Positions 1 to 6,936 of a stretch of 9,229 nucleotides of DNA are shown here, piece after piece; positions within the stretch are counted from its first letter, which is position 1; each line of letters starts with the position of its first letter. The DNA is from Acidobacteriota bacterium (GTDB taxonomy: Bacteria; Acidobacteriota; JAAYUB01; JAMOQF01): positions 1-9,229 of the forward strand of contig JALULU010000207.1 of assembly GCA_027040585.1 (NCBI GenBank), in the 5' to 3' direction. Below the pieces are notes generated by a model. It saw only the letters and a list, made by a program, of their open reading frames with translations. It was not told where the DNA came from and did no database searches. The position numbers and the translations under genes were made by a program.

Positions 1-1
1 A

Positions 2-1582
2 ATGAGGATGTTGATGAATAATTTAAGTGAAGAGATTGCTGAAAATCCACGTGAATTGGTGGTGTATGGTGGTACAGGTAAAGCTGCAAGAAATTGGGAG
101 AGTTATCATGCAATTGTAAAATCTCTTCAGGAACTTGAAAATGATGAAACATTACTTGTTCAATCTGGAAAACCTGTGGGGGTTTTTAAAACGCATGAAA
201 TGGCGCCAAGGGTTTTAATTGCAAATTCAAATTTAGTTGGTAATTGGGCTAATTGGGAAGAGTTTAGAAGACTTGAAAAACTTGGGCTTATAATGTATGG
301 GCAAATGACTGCAGGCAGCTGGATATATATTGGTACCCAGGGAATTTTACAGGGAACATATGAAACTTTTGCTGCAGCAGCTAAAAAACATTTTGATGGT
401 TCACTTAAGGAGAAATTTTTATTAACAGGTGGATGTGGTGGTATGGGTGGTGCACAACCTCTTGCTGCCACAATGAATGGGGCAGCATGTTTGGTGGTTG
501 AAGTTGATCCAAAGAGGATTGAGAAGAGGATAAAAACTGGATACTGCGATAAAATCAGCTACGATTTAGATGAGGCTTTAAAGTTAGTGATGGATGCCAA
601 GGAAAAGGGAGAACCCCTTTCCGTTGGCCTTGTTGGAAACTGTGCTGAAATTTTGCCTGAACTTGTTAAAAAAGGAATCACACCTGATGTTTTGACAGAC
701 CAAACCAGTGCCCACGATCCATTAAATGGATATATTCCTGCTGGACTTACTTTGGATGAAGCTAAAGAACTAAGGGAAAAAAATCCCGATGAATATTTAA
801 AGAGAAGTTATGAATCCATTGGAAAACATGTTGAGGCAATGCTTGAGATGATGAGAAGGGGGGCAGTTACTTTTGACTATGGAAATAACATCAGAGCACA
901 GGCATTAAAGGCTGGTGTAAAAGATGCCATGGCTTTTCCCGGGTTTGTACCAGCATACATCAGACCACTCTTTTGTGAAGGGAGAGGACCCTTTAGATGG
1001 GCGGCACTTAGTGGCGATCCAGAAGATATAGCTGTAACTGATGAACTTGTATTAAAACTTTTTCCGGAAAATGAGCAACTTACGAGATGGATAAAAATGG
1101 CGCGTGAAAAGGTCCATTTTCAGGGGTATCCTGCAAGGATATGTTGGCTTGGATATGGAGAAAGGGATAAATTTGCACTTGAAATGAATAAACTAATAAG
1201 GGATGGAAAAATAAGTGCTCCAATTGTAATTGGAAGAGATCATTTAGATACAGGTTCTGTGGCTTCTCCTTATAGAGAAACAGAAAGCATGAAGGATACA
1301 AGCGATGCCATTGCAGATTGGCCAATTTTAAATGCCCTTTTAAATGCAGTATCTGGTGCAAGCTGGGTGAGTTTTCACCATGGTGGAGGGGTTGGAATGG
1401 GATATTCTTTACACGCTGGACAGGTAAGTGTTGCAGATGGAACTAAAATGGCTGATGAGAGACTTCAAAGGGTGCTTACAAATGATCCCGGAATTGGCGT
1501 TGCAAGGCATGCAGATGCTGGATATGAAGAAGCAATAAATTTTGCAAAGGAAAAGGGAATAAAGATTCCAATGTTAAAATAA
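2..1582 (+). CDS. hutU: Urocanate hydratase (urocanase), 5'-truncated by the window edge
   Basis: This enzyme converts urocanate plus water to 4-imidazolone-5-propionate, the second step of histidine degradation, using tightly bound NAD+ as an electrophile in the cytoplasm. The 526 visible residues align throughout with the urocanase family as I remember it. Landmarks, numbered from the first visible Met, are the glycine-rich TGGCGGMGGAQP (142-153), DQTSAHDPLNGY starting at 233, DYGNNIR, PGFVPAYIRPLFCEG, ARICWLGYGE with Cys381, GRDHLDTGSVASPYRETESM, and HHGGGVGMG starting at 459. Cys381 matches the conserved cysteine next to the NAD site. Family members have about 550 residues. The family has roughly 30 residues before the RMLMNNL motif, which here sits at residues 2-8, so the ATG at position 2 is internal and the true start lies upstream. 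The C-terminus is complete. A DUF1015 gene follows after 22 bp. No frameshift or lost key residue is seen. Confidence 0.97.
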   Translation: MRMLMNNLSEEIAENPRELVVYGGTGKAARNWESYHAIVKSLQELENDETLLVQSGKPVGVFKTHEMAPRVLIANSNLVGNWANWEEFRRLEKLGLIMYGQMTAGSWIYIGTQGILQGTYETFAAAAKKHFDGSLKEKFLLTGGCGGMGGAQPLAATMNGAACLVVEVDPKRIEKRIKTGYCDKISYDLDEALKLVMDAKEKGEPLSVGLVGNCAEILPELVKKGITPDVLTDQTSAHDPLNGYIPAGLTLDEAKELREKNPDEYLKRSYESIGKHVEAMLEMMRRGAVTFDYGNNIRAQALKAGVKDAMAFPGFVPAYIRPLFCEGRGPFRWAALSGDPEDIAVTDELVLKLFPENEQLTRWIKMAREKVHFQGYPARICWLGYGERDKFALEMNKLIRDGKISAPIVIGRDHLDTGSVASPYRETESMKDTSDAIADWPILNALLNAVSGASWVSFHHGGGVGMGYSLHAGQVSVADGTKMADERLQRVLTNDPGIGVARHADAGYEEAINFAKEKGIKIPMLK

Positions 1583-1604
1583 GTTTTTAGAGAGGAGTTA
1601 TGTT

Positions 1605-2843
1605 ATGGCGATAATAAAACCTTTTAGAGGAGTGAGACCCAAAAGAGAACTTGTGGAAAAAGTTGCATCTCCACCCTATGATGTAATTTCTTCAGATGAG
1701 GCAAGAGAATTGGTTAAAGATAATCCTTATTCTTTTTTACATGTGGTAAAACCTGAAATAGATCTTCCTGAAAATATTGATTTATATGATGAGAGTGTTT
1801 ATAAAAAAGGTGCAGAAAATCTCAATAGATTAATGGAAGAAAAGATTCTTATACAGGATGAAGAGGAATATTTTTACATTTACAGACAAAAAATTGGGGA
1901 TATTATTCAAACAGGTCTTGTATGTTGTGCCTCTGTGGATGACTATGATGATGACATTATAAAAAAACATGAACAGACAAGAGCAGACAAGGAAGAAGAT
2001 AGAACTAAACATGTGTATACTCTGAATGCCAATACAGGTCCTGTATTTCTGACATATAGGTCTACTAAAGAGATAGATACACTTATTGAAGATGGCAAAG
2101 AAAGGGAACCAGAGTATAACTTTATATCTCCAGATGGTGTTGAGCATACTTTTTGGGTTGTAAGAAAGAAAGAATTAAAGAATGAACTAATAAAAAAATT
2201 TGGAGAAATTCCCAACCTCTATGTTGCTGATGGACATCATAGATCTGCTGCTGCTTCAAGGGTCAGGAAATTAAAAAAGATGGAAAACAGTAATCACACT
2301 GGAAATGAGGAATACAACTACTTTTTAGTGGTGATATTTCCACATAATCAACTAAATATTATGGATTATAATAGGGTAGTAAAAGATTTAAATGGGTTTT
2401 CAGTGGATGAATTTTTTAAAAAAGTAGAAGAAAAATTTACTGTTAAAGAAAGTAACTTAAAAAAACCAGACGAAAAGCACACTTTTGGAATGTATTTAGA
2501 TGGCAAATGGTATCTTTTAAGAGCAAAAGAAGGAATATTTGACAAAAATGATCCTGTGAAAGTTCTCGATGTAAGTATTTTACAGGAAAATTTACTTGGA
2601 CCCATTCTTGGTATTGGTGATCCGCGAAAAGATGAAAGAATAGACTTTGTAGGTGGTATTAGAGGTACAGGTGAACTTGAAAAGCTTGTAAATTCAAAAA
2701 AATACAGAGTTGCATTTTCTATGTTTCCCACATCAATTGAGGAACTTATGGATATTGCCGATGCAGGAAAATTTATGCCGCCAAAATCCACGTGGTTTGA
2801 ACCAAAATTAAGAAGTGGACTTGCAATTCACCTATTAGATTAA
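1605..2843 (+). CDS. DUF1015 family protein (ParB/Srx-fold related, function uncertain)
   Basis: This is a full-length member (412 residues) of the DUF1015 family, whose usual length is about 400-430. Family signatures are the N-terminal KPFRGVRP and ASPPYDVIS, NPYSFLHVVKPE, a charged block with KHEQTR (121-126) and DRTKH (132-136), and VADGHHRSAAA with Gly210, His211, His212 and Arg213. No signal peptide or membrane helix is visible, so it is probably cytoplasmic. The start is set by AGAGGAG at 1591-1597, 7 bp before the ATG. It lies 22 bp after hutU and is probably co-transcribed with it. The family is often annotated as ParB-like. Related ParB/Srx-fold proteins include free-serine kinases (archaeal SerK, staphylococcal SbnI), and I recall DUF1015 genes often sitting near serA or serC. 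A role in small-molecule amino-acid metabolism is therefore more plausible than DNA partitioning, but it is an inference. The family call is firm; the function is not. Confidence 0.9.
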   Translation: MAIIKPFRGVRPKRELVEKVASPPYDVISSDEARELVKDNPYSFLHVVKPEIDLPENIDLYDESVYKKGAENLNRLMEEKILIQDEEEYFYIYRQKIGDIIQTGLVCCASVDDYDDDIIKKHEQTRADKEEDRTKHVYTLNANTGPVFLTYRSTKEIDTLIEDGKEREPEYNFISPDGVEHTFWVVRKKELKNELIKKFGEIPNLYVADGHHRSAAASRVRKLKKMENSNHTGNEEYNYFLVVIFPHNQLNIMDYNRVVKDLNGFSVDEFFKKVEEKFTVKESNLKKPDEKHTFGMYLDGKWYLLRAKEGIFDKNDPVKVLDVSILQENLLGPILGIGDPRKDERIDFVGGIRGTGELEKLVNSKKYRVAFSMFPTSIEELMDIADAGKFMPPKSTWFEPKLRSGLAIHLLD

Positions 2844-2879
2844 AATAAAAAAGAGCAGCCACCCCCGAGAAGGCTGCTC
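2842..2879 (-). terminator. Intrinsic terminator for the minus-strand small ORF
   Basis: A perfect 8 bp GC-rich stem, GAGCAGCC at 2853-2860 paired with GGCTGCTC at 2872-2879, encloses an 11-base loop. On the minus strand the stem is followed at once by a T-rich tract (complement of 2842-2852, eleven bases with ten T), the classic Rho-independent layout. On the plus strand the bases after the stem are C-rich with no T-run, so the polarity points to minus-strand transcription. It lies 23 bp past the stop of the minus-strand ORF at 2903-3100. It could also act as a 3'-end stabilising hairpin for the converging DUF1015 transcript. Confidence 0.8.
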
Positions 2880-2902
2880 CGCCCCTCCCCTTAAAAGACC
2901 TC

Positions 2903-3100
2903 CTATTGTTCTGACTCACCAGAATTTTCTATGCTTTTAAAAAATTTTTTTTCAAGTTCTTTTTCCATTTTTTTAGAAATAATCTCTATCAAATATCCCT
3001 TTTCTTCATTACTTAGATTTTTATCCTTACATATTCTTTTTATTTCTTTTATTTTGCCTTTTAGAAAACGTGAACTGTCTTCAAAATTATCTTTATTCAT
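2903..3100 (-). CDS. Small lysine-rich hypothetical protein (65 aa)
   Basis: This is a short minus-strand ORF that I do not recognise. From the chosen ATG (3098-3100) it encodes 65 residues starting MNKDNFEDSS. It is rich in Lys and Glu and looks largely helical (a segment around NLSNEEKGYLIEIISKK, then KELEKKF), with no cysteines, signal peptide or membrane helix. In its favour, a well-formed minus-strand terminator follows 23 bp after the stop, it fills a gap between genes that would otherwise be empty, and the purine-rich GGTGAGAAGG lies directly before the ATG. Longer versions are open from an ATG at 3121 (72 aa) or a TTG at 3127 (74 aa), but those have no Shine-Dalgarno. Against it, the region is very AT-rich, the ribosome site is closely spaced, and a 98-residue ORF is open on the other strand. 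It may be a small regulatory or structural protein; no function can be given. Confidence 0.55.
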   Translation of the reverse strand: MNKDNFEDSSRFLKGKIKEIKRICKDKNLSNEEKGYLIEIISKKMEKELEKKFFKSIENSGESEQ

Positions 3101-3182
3101 CCTTCTCACCAATATATACATGGGCAAAATTCGAAAAAGTTCAGAAAATTTTTTAAAAAAGATTATTTTTTTATATATAGAG

Positions 3183-3211
3183 TGGAAATATATTTTTCTA
3201 AAAGTTATAAT
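3183..3211 (+). promoter_or_regulatory. Predicted sigma-70-type promoter of the kinase gene
   Basis: A perfect TATAAT -10 box lies at 3206-3211. TGGAAA at 3183-3188 matches four of six bases of the -35 consensus, with a 17 bp spacer. Transcription would start near 3218 and leave a leader of about 24 bases before the ATG at 3242. The position upstream of a gene that opens a new transcription unit is right. Chance matches are easier in such AT-rich DNA, so this is a candidate. Confidence 0.55.
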
Positions 3212-3241
3212 TTTGTTGAAGATTTAATTTGAGAGTGGTGT

Positions 3242-6200
3242 ATGTTACCTGAAAAAATTGGGAAATATAAAATCATAGACATTCTTGGCGTTGGTGCAAT
3301 GGGAAAGGTTTATAAAGCATTTGATATGAAAATGGGTAGATTTGTTGCCATTAAAGTGATGGCCGAAAAATATCTATCTGATGAAGAAGTTAAAAAAAGA
3401 TTTTATAAAGAAGCCATTGCCCCTGCAAAACTTTTTCATCCAAATATAGTTAGTATTTACGATCTTGACGAAGAAGATGGGAAACCATTTATTGTTATGG
3501 AATTTTTAGATGGTGTTGACTTAAAAAAGATAAAAAAAATAGGAATAAATTTCTCAATTCCTCAAATAATTAATATTTTACTTCAGATTTCAAGGGGATT
3601 GGCACACGCTCATAGTGCCGGGATTGTTCATAGGGATATAAAACCTGCAAATCTTATTCTGTTAAAAACAGGGACTGTAAAAATCGTGGATTTTGGAATA
3701 GCTAAACTTTTTGAAAGCACAGTCCTAACACATACGGGAATGGCTATTGGGACTCCTGCATATATGAGCCCTGAACAGGCTAAAGGGAAAAAAGTTGACA
3801 TAAGAACTGATCAATTTTCACTTGGAATTGTGGCTTATGAGCTTATTTCAGGGAAGAATCCATTTCTGGCAAATAATTATACGGCAATTATTTACAAAAT
3901 TTTAAATGAAACACCCTCAAGACTCACGTATCTTGTGCCCAATTGTCCAGAAGAACTTTCAGATATAGTTCTAAAAATGCTTGAAAAGGAAATTGGTAAT
4001 AGATTTTCTAATCTTTTTGAGGTTACAAAGATTCTTGAAAAATTAATTCAAAACTATTCTGAATCTGAAATTAAACTTTCTGAACTTCAAACTTTTTTTG
4101 AGAAAACTCAAACGCCTTCTACTTTCTCAAATCAAAAAATTTTTGAAGTAAGAAAACTAATAAAAAGCTCAAACTTTGATAGTGCAAGTGAGATAATTTC
4201 AAGCATTGAAAATGAGGCAAATCCCGAATTACTTAATGAATTGAAAAAGGAACTTGAAAAATCAATTTTTGAAAAGAAATTAAATGAGTTTATAAGCGAG
4301 ATAAAGGGGTTGATTGGCGATAAGAAATTTGACCTTGCCAAAAAAAGAGTTGAAGAAAAAATTTCCAGATTGGGAGAATTACCAATTTTGAGTAAGTTTC
4401 TCATAGAGATTTCAGAAGAAAGAAAGAGATACATTGAAAAAGAAAAAATTATTCCCGCTATAGAAAAGAGTAATCTACTTGAAAGTCATGGAAAGTTAAA
4501 TGAAGCATTGGAGCTTTTAAAAAAGGTTTTACAACTTGATGAGTCAAATATTGAAGTACAAAAACGTATAATCAGGCTTGAAAGAAAAATTGCAAGAATT
4601 CACTCCATTAATAACAGGATAAATTACATAAATGAATTGATTTCTGAAAGGGAATATCCCACAGCATTCAGGAATGTTCAAGAACTATCTGGAGAATTTG
4701 AAGGTAAACTTTTAAGTTATGCTTTAGGAAAAATTAAAACTTTTTTACTTGAAAATTTTTTCTCTTTTGTCTCCAAATTTTTGAATGAAAACAATTATCA
4801 AAGTGCCCGTAAAGAGGTGGATTTATTTTTTTCAGAAAGTAATAAAAAGTTTTTAACAGGAGATTTTATTCCGGGGTTTAAAATTGAATTTATTAAGCTA
4901 ACAGATAGATTTTTAAGGGGAATGTTTAATGAAGAAAATATATATTTTGCAAAATTTTTTGTGGATAAAGCAATTTCAATTTTTGGTGAAGATGAGGTCC
5001 TTACTGTTCTAAAAGATGATGCTATTAAGTTGATTTCGAAAATTGAGGAAAGTATTGAAAGGGGGAAGACAGAGGAAGATGAACTTTCAAATAGTGTAAA
5101 TGTAATAAGGAATTTAATAAAGAAGGAGGAATTAGATTTAGCACTTAGAAAGTTGAATGAGTCAGCAAATAAATTTAAAGGGTCTAAAATTTTAGAAGAT
5201 CTTGAGATAATAATAAACAAAAAGATAAAAGAAAGGGAAAATCTCCAAAAAGTAGAAAATTTAAAAAGGGATTTTGATTTAAATGTCGAATCAGGAAATT
5301 TTGATGCTGCACAACAGCTTATTTCACAATTAAGTCAACATCTAACTAATGAAGAAATTTTAATTTATGAGAGGAAACTTTCAACATATCAGGAAAAGTT
5401 TGAGAGGGAAGAAAGATATAAAAATATTTTAAAAACTGCAAGAAACCTTGAAAAAGGGGGAAAGATCTCTTCAGCCTTAAACCTGCTTGAGAAAGGATTA
5501 AAAGAGTTTTCAGAATCTGTGGAGATGAAGGAATTCTATAATCTCTTAAAAAGAGAATATGACCTTGAAGAGAGAAATAGGCAAATTGAAAAGTTTGTAC
5601 ATGAAATAAATCTTTATTTAAAAGAAGAAAATTTTAAAGATGCTGATAACATTTTAAAAGAACTTAAGAAGATTGCTCCAACAAATAGTAAGACAATAGA
5701 GATTGAAGGTTTTTTTCTTGAAAATAGGAAAAATTTTGTAAATAAAATAAAAGAAATAATAAAAAAATTAATAGATAGTAGAAATTTTGAAGATGCTGAG
5801 ACTAAGCTAAATTACGCTATTTCTAAATGTGGAGAATCTTTTTTTTCGGATATTAAGAAATTATTAGATAATGAAAAGAGTATAAGTGGTGAAGCAGAGA
5901 AAATTGAGGCATTTCTTAAGAATAAAAAGTTTGATATTGCCTTAATGAATGCAGAAATACTTTTAAAAAAAAATCCAATTTCAAAGGGTGCTTCTAATCT
6001 TTATGATAGGGTCGTTTTTGAGAGAAATAGATACATTAAAAAAGTTTTATCAGATGTTAAGTTAGATCTTAATGGAGAGAATTTTTCTCATGCAATTTCC
6101 ACACTGAAATCTGCCCTAAAATATGTGCCCAATTCACAAGAACTTAAAGAGAAATTAGAGGAAGTTGAGAGGTTAAGGTCAGAGAAAATCAAAACTGAAG

Positions 6201-6808
6201 GGATAACTGAGGAAGAAAAGAAATCATTAAAAATAGAATTTGATGGGGTTTTAAAGAATGTTAATGAATTAAAATCAAATAAAAATTACCTTGATGCCTT
6301 AAGGACCCTTGAAAATGCCAGAAGTAAGTATCCCGTTTTTACAGATGAAATTGAAAAGAGGATTGTTGAGATACAAAGGGAACTGGAGAGGGAGCTTGAG
6401 ACAGGGAGAAGGGTTTCCAAAAAGGCGTTATCTTTAATTGTAATTTTGCTTCTTGTTGTTATTTCTGGTATAGGTTATTTAATTTTAAGGCCAAAACCTG
6501 TTGCCCCTATTGTAAAATCTCATCTTATCCTGGATTTTAAACCCTGGGCAAAGGTCAAAAAAATAGAAAATTTAAAAGATAAAAAAAATGTGATTTTAGG
6601 GGATAGAATAACTCCCTTTAACATTGAATTAAAACCTGGAAAATACAGGATAGTATATGTATATCCATCTCCCTGGGATAAAAGGCGTGAAAAAACTGTA
6701 AATTTAAAACCTGGGGAATTAAAAACATTGAGAGATTCACCAACGGATTTTGAAAAGAAGTTAAATACCACTTTAGATGGAATAATAAATCTTAAAAATA
6801 AAAAGTAG
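3242..6808 (+). CDS. Membrane-anchored Hanks-type Ser/Thr protein kinase with long helical-repeat region and PEGA-like C-terminal domain
   Basis: This is a 1188-residue eukaryotic-like kinase. The catalytic domain (about 9-265) has every key residue: the Gly-loop GVGAMGKV (16-23), Lys38 in VAIK, Glu57, HRDIKPAN (130-137), DFG (150-152), activation-loop threonines at 160, 163, 165 and 171, SPE (176-178), Asp190 and Gly195. It should be an active RD-type kinase. Residues about 300-1050 hold about fourteen degenerate TPR-like helical hairpins. RRVSKK then precedes a single hydrophobic helix (1062-1082), and a PEGA-like domain (about 1093-1163) follows. By the positive-inside rule the kinase and repeats are cytoplasmic and the tail is outside the inner membrane. 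The ribosome site (GAGAGTGGTG, ending one base before the ATG) is weak. The start is supported because the kinase fold begins within ten residues, and a promoter lies just upstream. It appears monocistronic. The substrate is unknown. Most PASTA- or PEGA-type kinases have far shorter juxtamembrane regions. Confidence 0.95.
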   Translation: MLPEKIGKYKIIDILGVGAMGKVYKAFDMKMGRFVAIKVMAEKYLSDEEVKKRFYKEAIAPAKLFHPNIVSIYDLDEEDGKPFIVMEFLDGVDLKKIKKIGINFSIPQIINILLQISRGLAHAHSAGIVHRDIKPANLILLKTGTVKIVDFGIAKLFESTVLTHTGMAIGTPAYMSPEQAKGKKVDIRTDQFSLGIVAYELISGKNPFLANNYTAIIYKILNETPSRLTYLVPNCPEELSDIVLKMLEKEIGNRFSNLFEVTKILEKLIQNYSESEIKLSELQTFFEKTQTPSTFSNQKIFEVRKLIKSSNFDSASEIISSIENEANPELLNELKKELEKSIFEKKLNEFISEIKGLIGDKKFDLAKKRVEEKISRLGELPILSKFLIEISEERKRYIEKEKIIPAIEKSNLLESHGKLNEALELLKKVLQLDESNIEVQKRIIRLERKIARIHSINNRINYINELISEREYPTAFRNVQELSGEFEGKLLSYALGKIKTFLLENFFSFVSKFLNENNYQSARKEVDLFFSESNKKFLTGDFIPGFKIEFIKLTDRFLRGMFNEENIYFAKFFVDKAISIFGEDEVLTVLKDDAIKLISKIEESIERGKTEEDELSNSVNVIRNLIKKEELDLALRKLNESANKFKGSKILEDLEIIINKKIKERENLQKVENLKRDFDLNVESGNFDAAQQLISQLSQHLTNEEILIYERKLSTYQEKFEREERYKNILKTARNLEKGGKISSALNLLEKGLKEFSESVEMKEFYNLLKREYDLEERNRQIEKFVHEINLYLKEENFKDADNILKELKKIAPTNSKTIEIEGFFLENRKNFVNKIKEIIKKLIDSRNFEDAETKLNYAISKCGESFFSDIKKLLDNEKSISGEAEKIEAFLKNKKFDIALMNAEILLKKNPISKGASNLYDRVVFERNRYIKKVLSDVKLDLNGENFSHAISTLKSALKYVPNSQELKEKLEEVERLRSEKIKTEGITEEEKKSLKIEFDGVLKNVNELKSNKNYLDALRTLENARSKYPVFTDEIEKRIVEIQRELERELETGRRVSKKALSLIVILLLVVISGIGYLILRPKPVAPIVKSHLILDFKPWAKVKKIENLKDKKNVILGDRITPFNIELKPGKYRIVYVYPSPWDKRREKTVNLKPGELKTLRDSPTDFEKKLNTTLDGIINLKNKK
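4139..6391 (+). repeat. Array of about 14 degenerate TPR-like protein repeats within the kinase
   Basis: A motif of the form [N/K/E]-[F/Y/L]-x-x-A-x-x-x-[L/I/V] recurs at residues near 311 (NFDSAS), 362 (KFDLAK), 418 (KLNEAL), 471 (EYPTAF), 518 (NYQSAR), 564 (NIYFAK), 630 (ELDLAL), 686 (NFDAAQ), 741 (KISSAL), 797 (NFKDAD), 848 (NFEDAE), 896 (KFDIAL), 947 (NFSHAI) and 1015 (NYLDAL). Spacings run from 46 to 68 and mostly 47-56. Each motif is followed by an amphipathic helix and a charged linker helix. This is the pattern of an alpha-helical solenoid of the TPR type, with a unit longer than the canonical 34 residues. The copies are diverged in both protein and DNA sequence, so this is not a recent DNA tandem repeat. 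The likely role is protein binding or a rigid spacer between kinase and membrane. Confidence 0.75.
6425..6487 (+). other. Transmembrane helix of the kinase
   Basis: Residues 1062-1082 of the kinase form an uninterrupted hydrophobic stretch (Ala, Leu, Ile, Val, Gly), preceded by the basic RRVSKK and followed by RPKP. It is the only such stretch in the protein and it puts the N-terminal kinase in the cytoplasm. It is close to the C-terminus, leaving about 106 residues outside. Confidence 0.9.
6518..6730 (+). other. PEGA-like extracytoplasmic domain of the kinase
   Basis: Residues about 1093-1163 follow the PEGA-domain plan. An opening beta strand carries LDFKPWAKV, then come GDRITPFNIELKPGKYRIVYVYP and a final strand with KTVNLKPGELKTL. 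The TPF plus LKPGKY plus LKPGE spacing is typical of PEGA and of the PWA-type tails I associate with acidobacterial and myxobacterial kinases. PEGA domains are thought to bind surface or envelope components. The call rests on motif resemblance only. Confidence 0.6.
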
Positions 6809-6812
6809 TTTT

Positions 6813-6832
6813 AAAGTGTAGTTATACTTTTT
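6813..6832 (+). terminator. Weak candidate terminator after the kinase gene
   Basis: AAAGTGT (6813-6819) can pair with ATACTTT (6824-6830), including one G-U pair, around a four-base loop, and five T bases end at 6832. It sits 4 bp after the kinase stop codon, which is the right place. The stem is AT-rich and weak, so termination here would be inefficient or need another factor. Confidence 0.35.
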
Positions 6833-6877
6833 CTAAATCCAAATAAAACCAAAGTTTCTGCCTGACACCACTAAAAT

Positions 6878-6905
6878 TTGTCTAAAGAAAATAAAAGTGT
6901 ATAAT
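6878..6905 (+). promoter_or_regulatory. Predicted sigma-70-type promoter of the S9 peptidase gene
   Basis: A perfect TATAAT lies at 6900-6905. TTGTCT at 6878-6883 matches four of six -35 bases with a 16 bp spacer. The predicted start near 6912 gives a leader of about 25 bases that contains the strong Shine-Dalgarno AGGAG (6926-6930). The design is close to that of the kinase promoter. It would drive the peptidase and the yggS-type gene behind it. Confidence 0.55.
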
Positions 6906-6936
6906 AATTTCTAAAAATTGCTCGTAGGAGAAAATT

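Noticed and set aside
2..10. The ATG at position 2 as the true start of hutU
   Set aside because: The urocanase family has about 30 more residues before the RMLMNNL motif, and only one base lies upstream in the window, so this Met is internal to a truncated gene.
160..2791. Minus-strand ORFs inside hutU and the DUF1015 gene
   Set aside because: They are antisense shadows of well-recognised genes, with no family motifs and no matching transcription signals.
2853..2890. The same hairpin as a plus-strand intrinsic terminator of the DUF1015 gene
   Set aside because: The plus-strand bases after the stem are C-rich with no T-run, so only the minus-strand reading fits an intrinsic terminator.
3101..3127. 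Longer starts (TTG at 3127 or ATG at 3121) for the minus-strand small ORF
   Set aside because: No Shine-Dalgarno precedes them on the minus strand, while GGTGAGAAGG precedes the ATG at 3100. They remain possible.
3160..3215. A promoter for the minus-strand small ORF
   Set aside because: The stretch is so AT-rich that several TATA-like hexamers occur on the minus strand, but none has a convincing -35 partner at 16-18 bp.
2931..3227. A 98-residue plus-strand ORF rich in Phe, Ile, Leu and Ser
   Set aside because: It lies opposite the minus-strand small ORF, its composition is the expected mirror of a Lys/Glu-rich helix, it overlaps the kinase promoter, and no clear ribosome site precedes it.
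4132..5220. Minus-strand ORFs of 100 and 140 residues inside the kinase gene
   Set aside because: They are Ser/Phe/Leu-rich mirrors of the Lys/Glu-rich repeat region, overlap a gene with clear protein homology, and have no features of their own.
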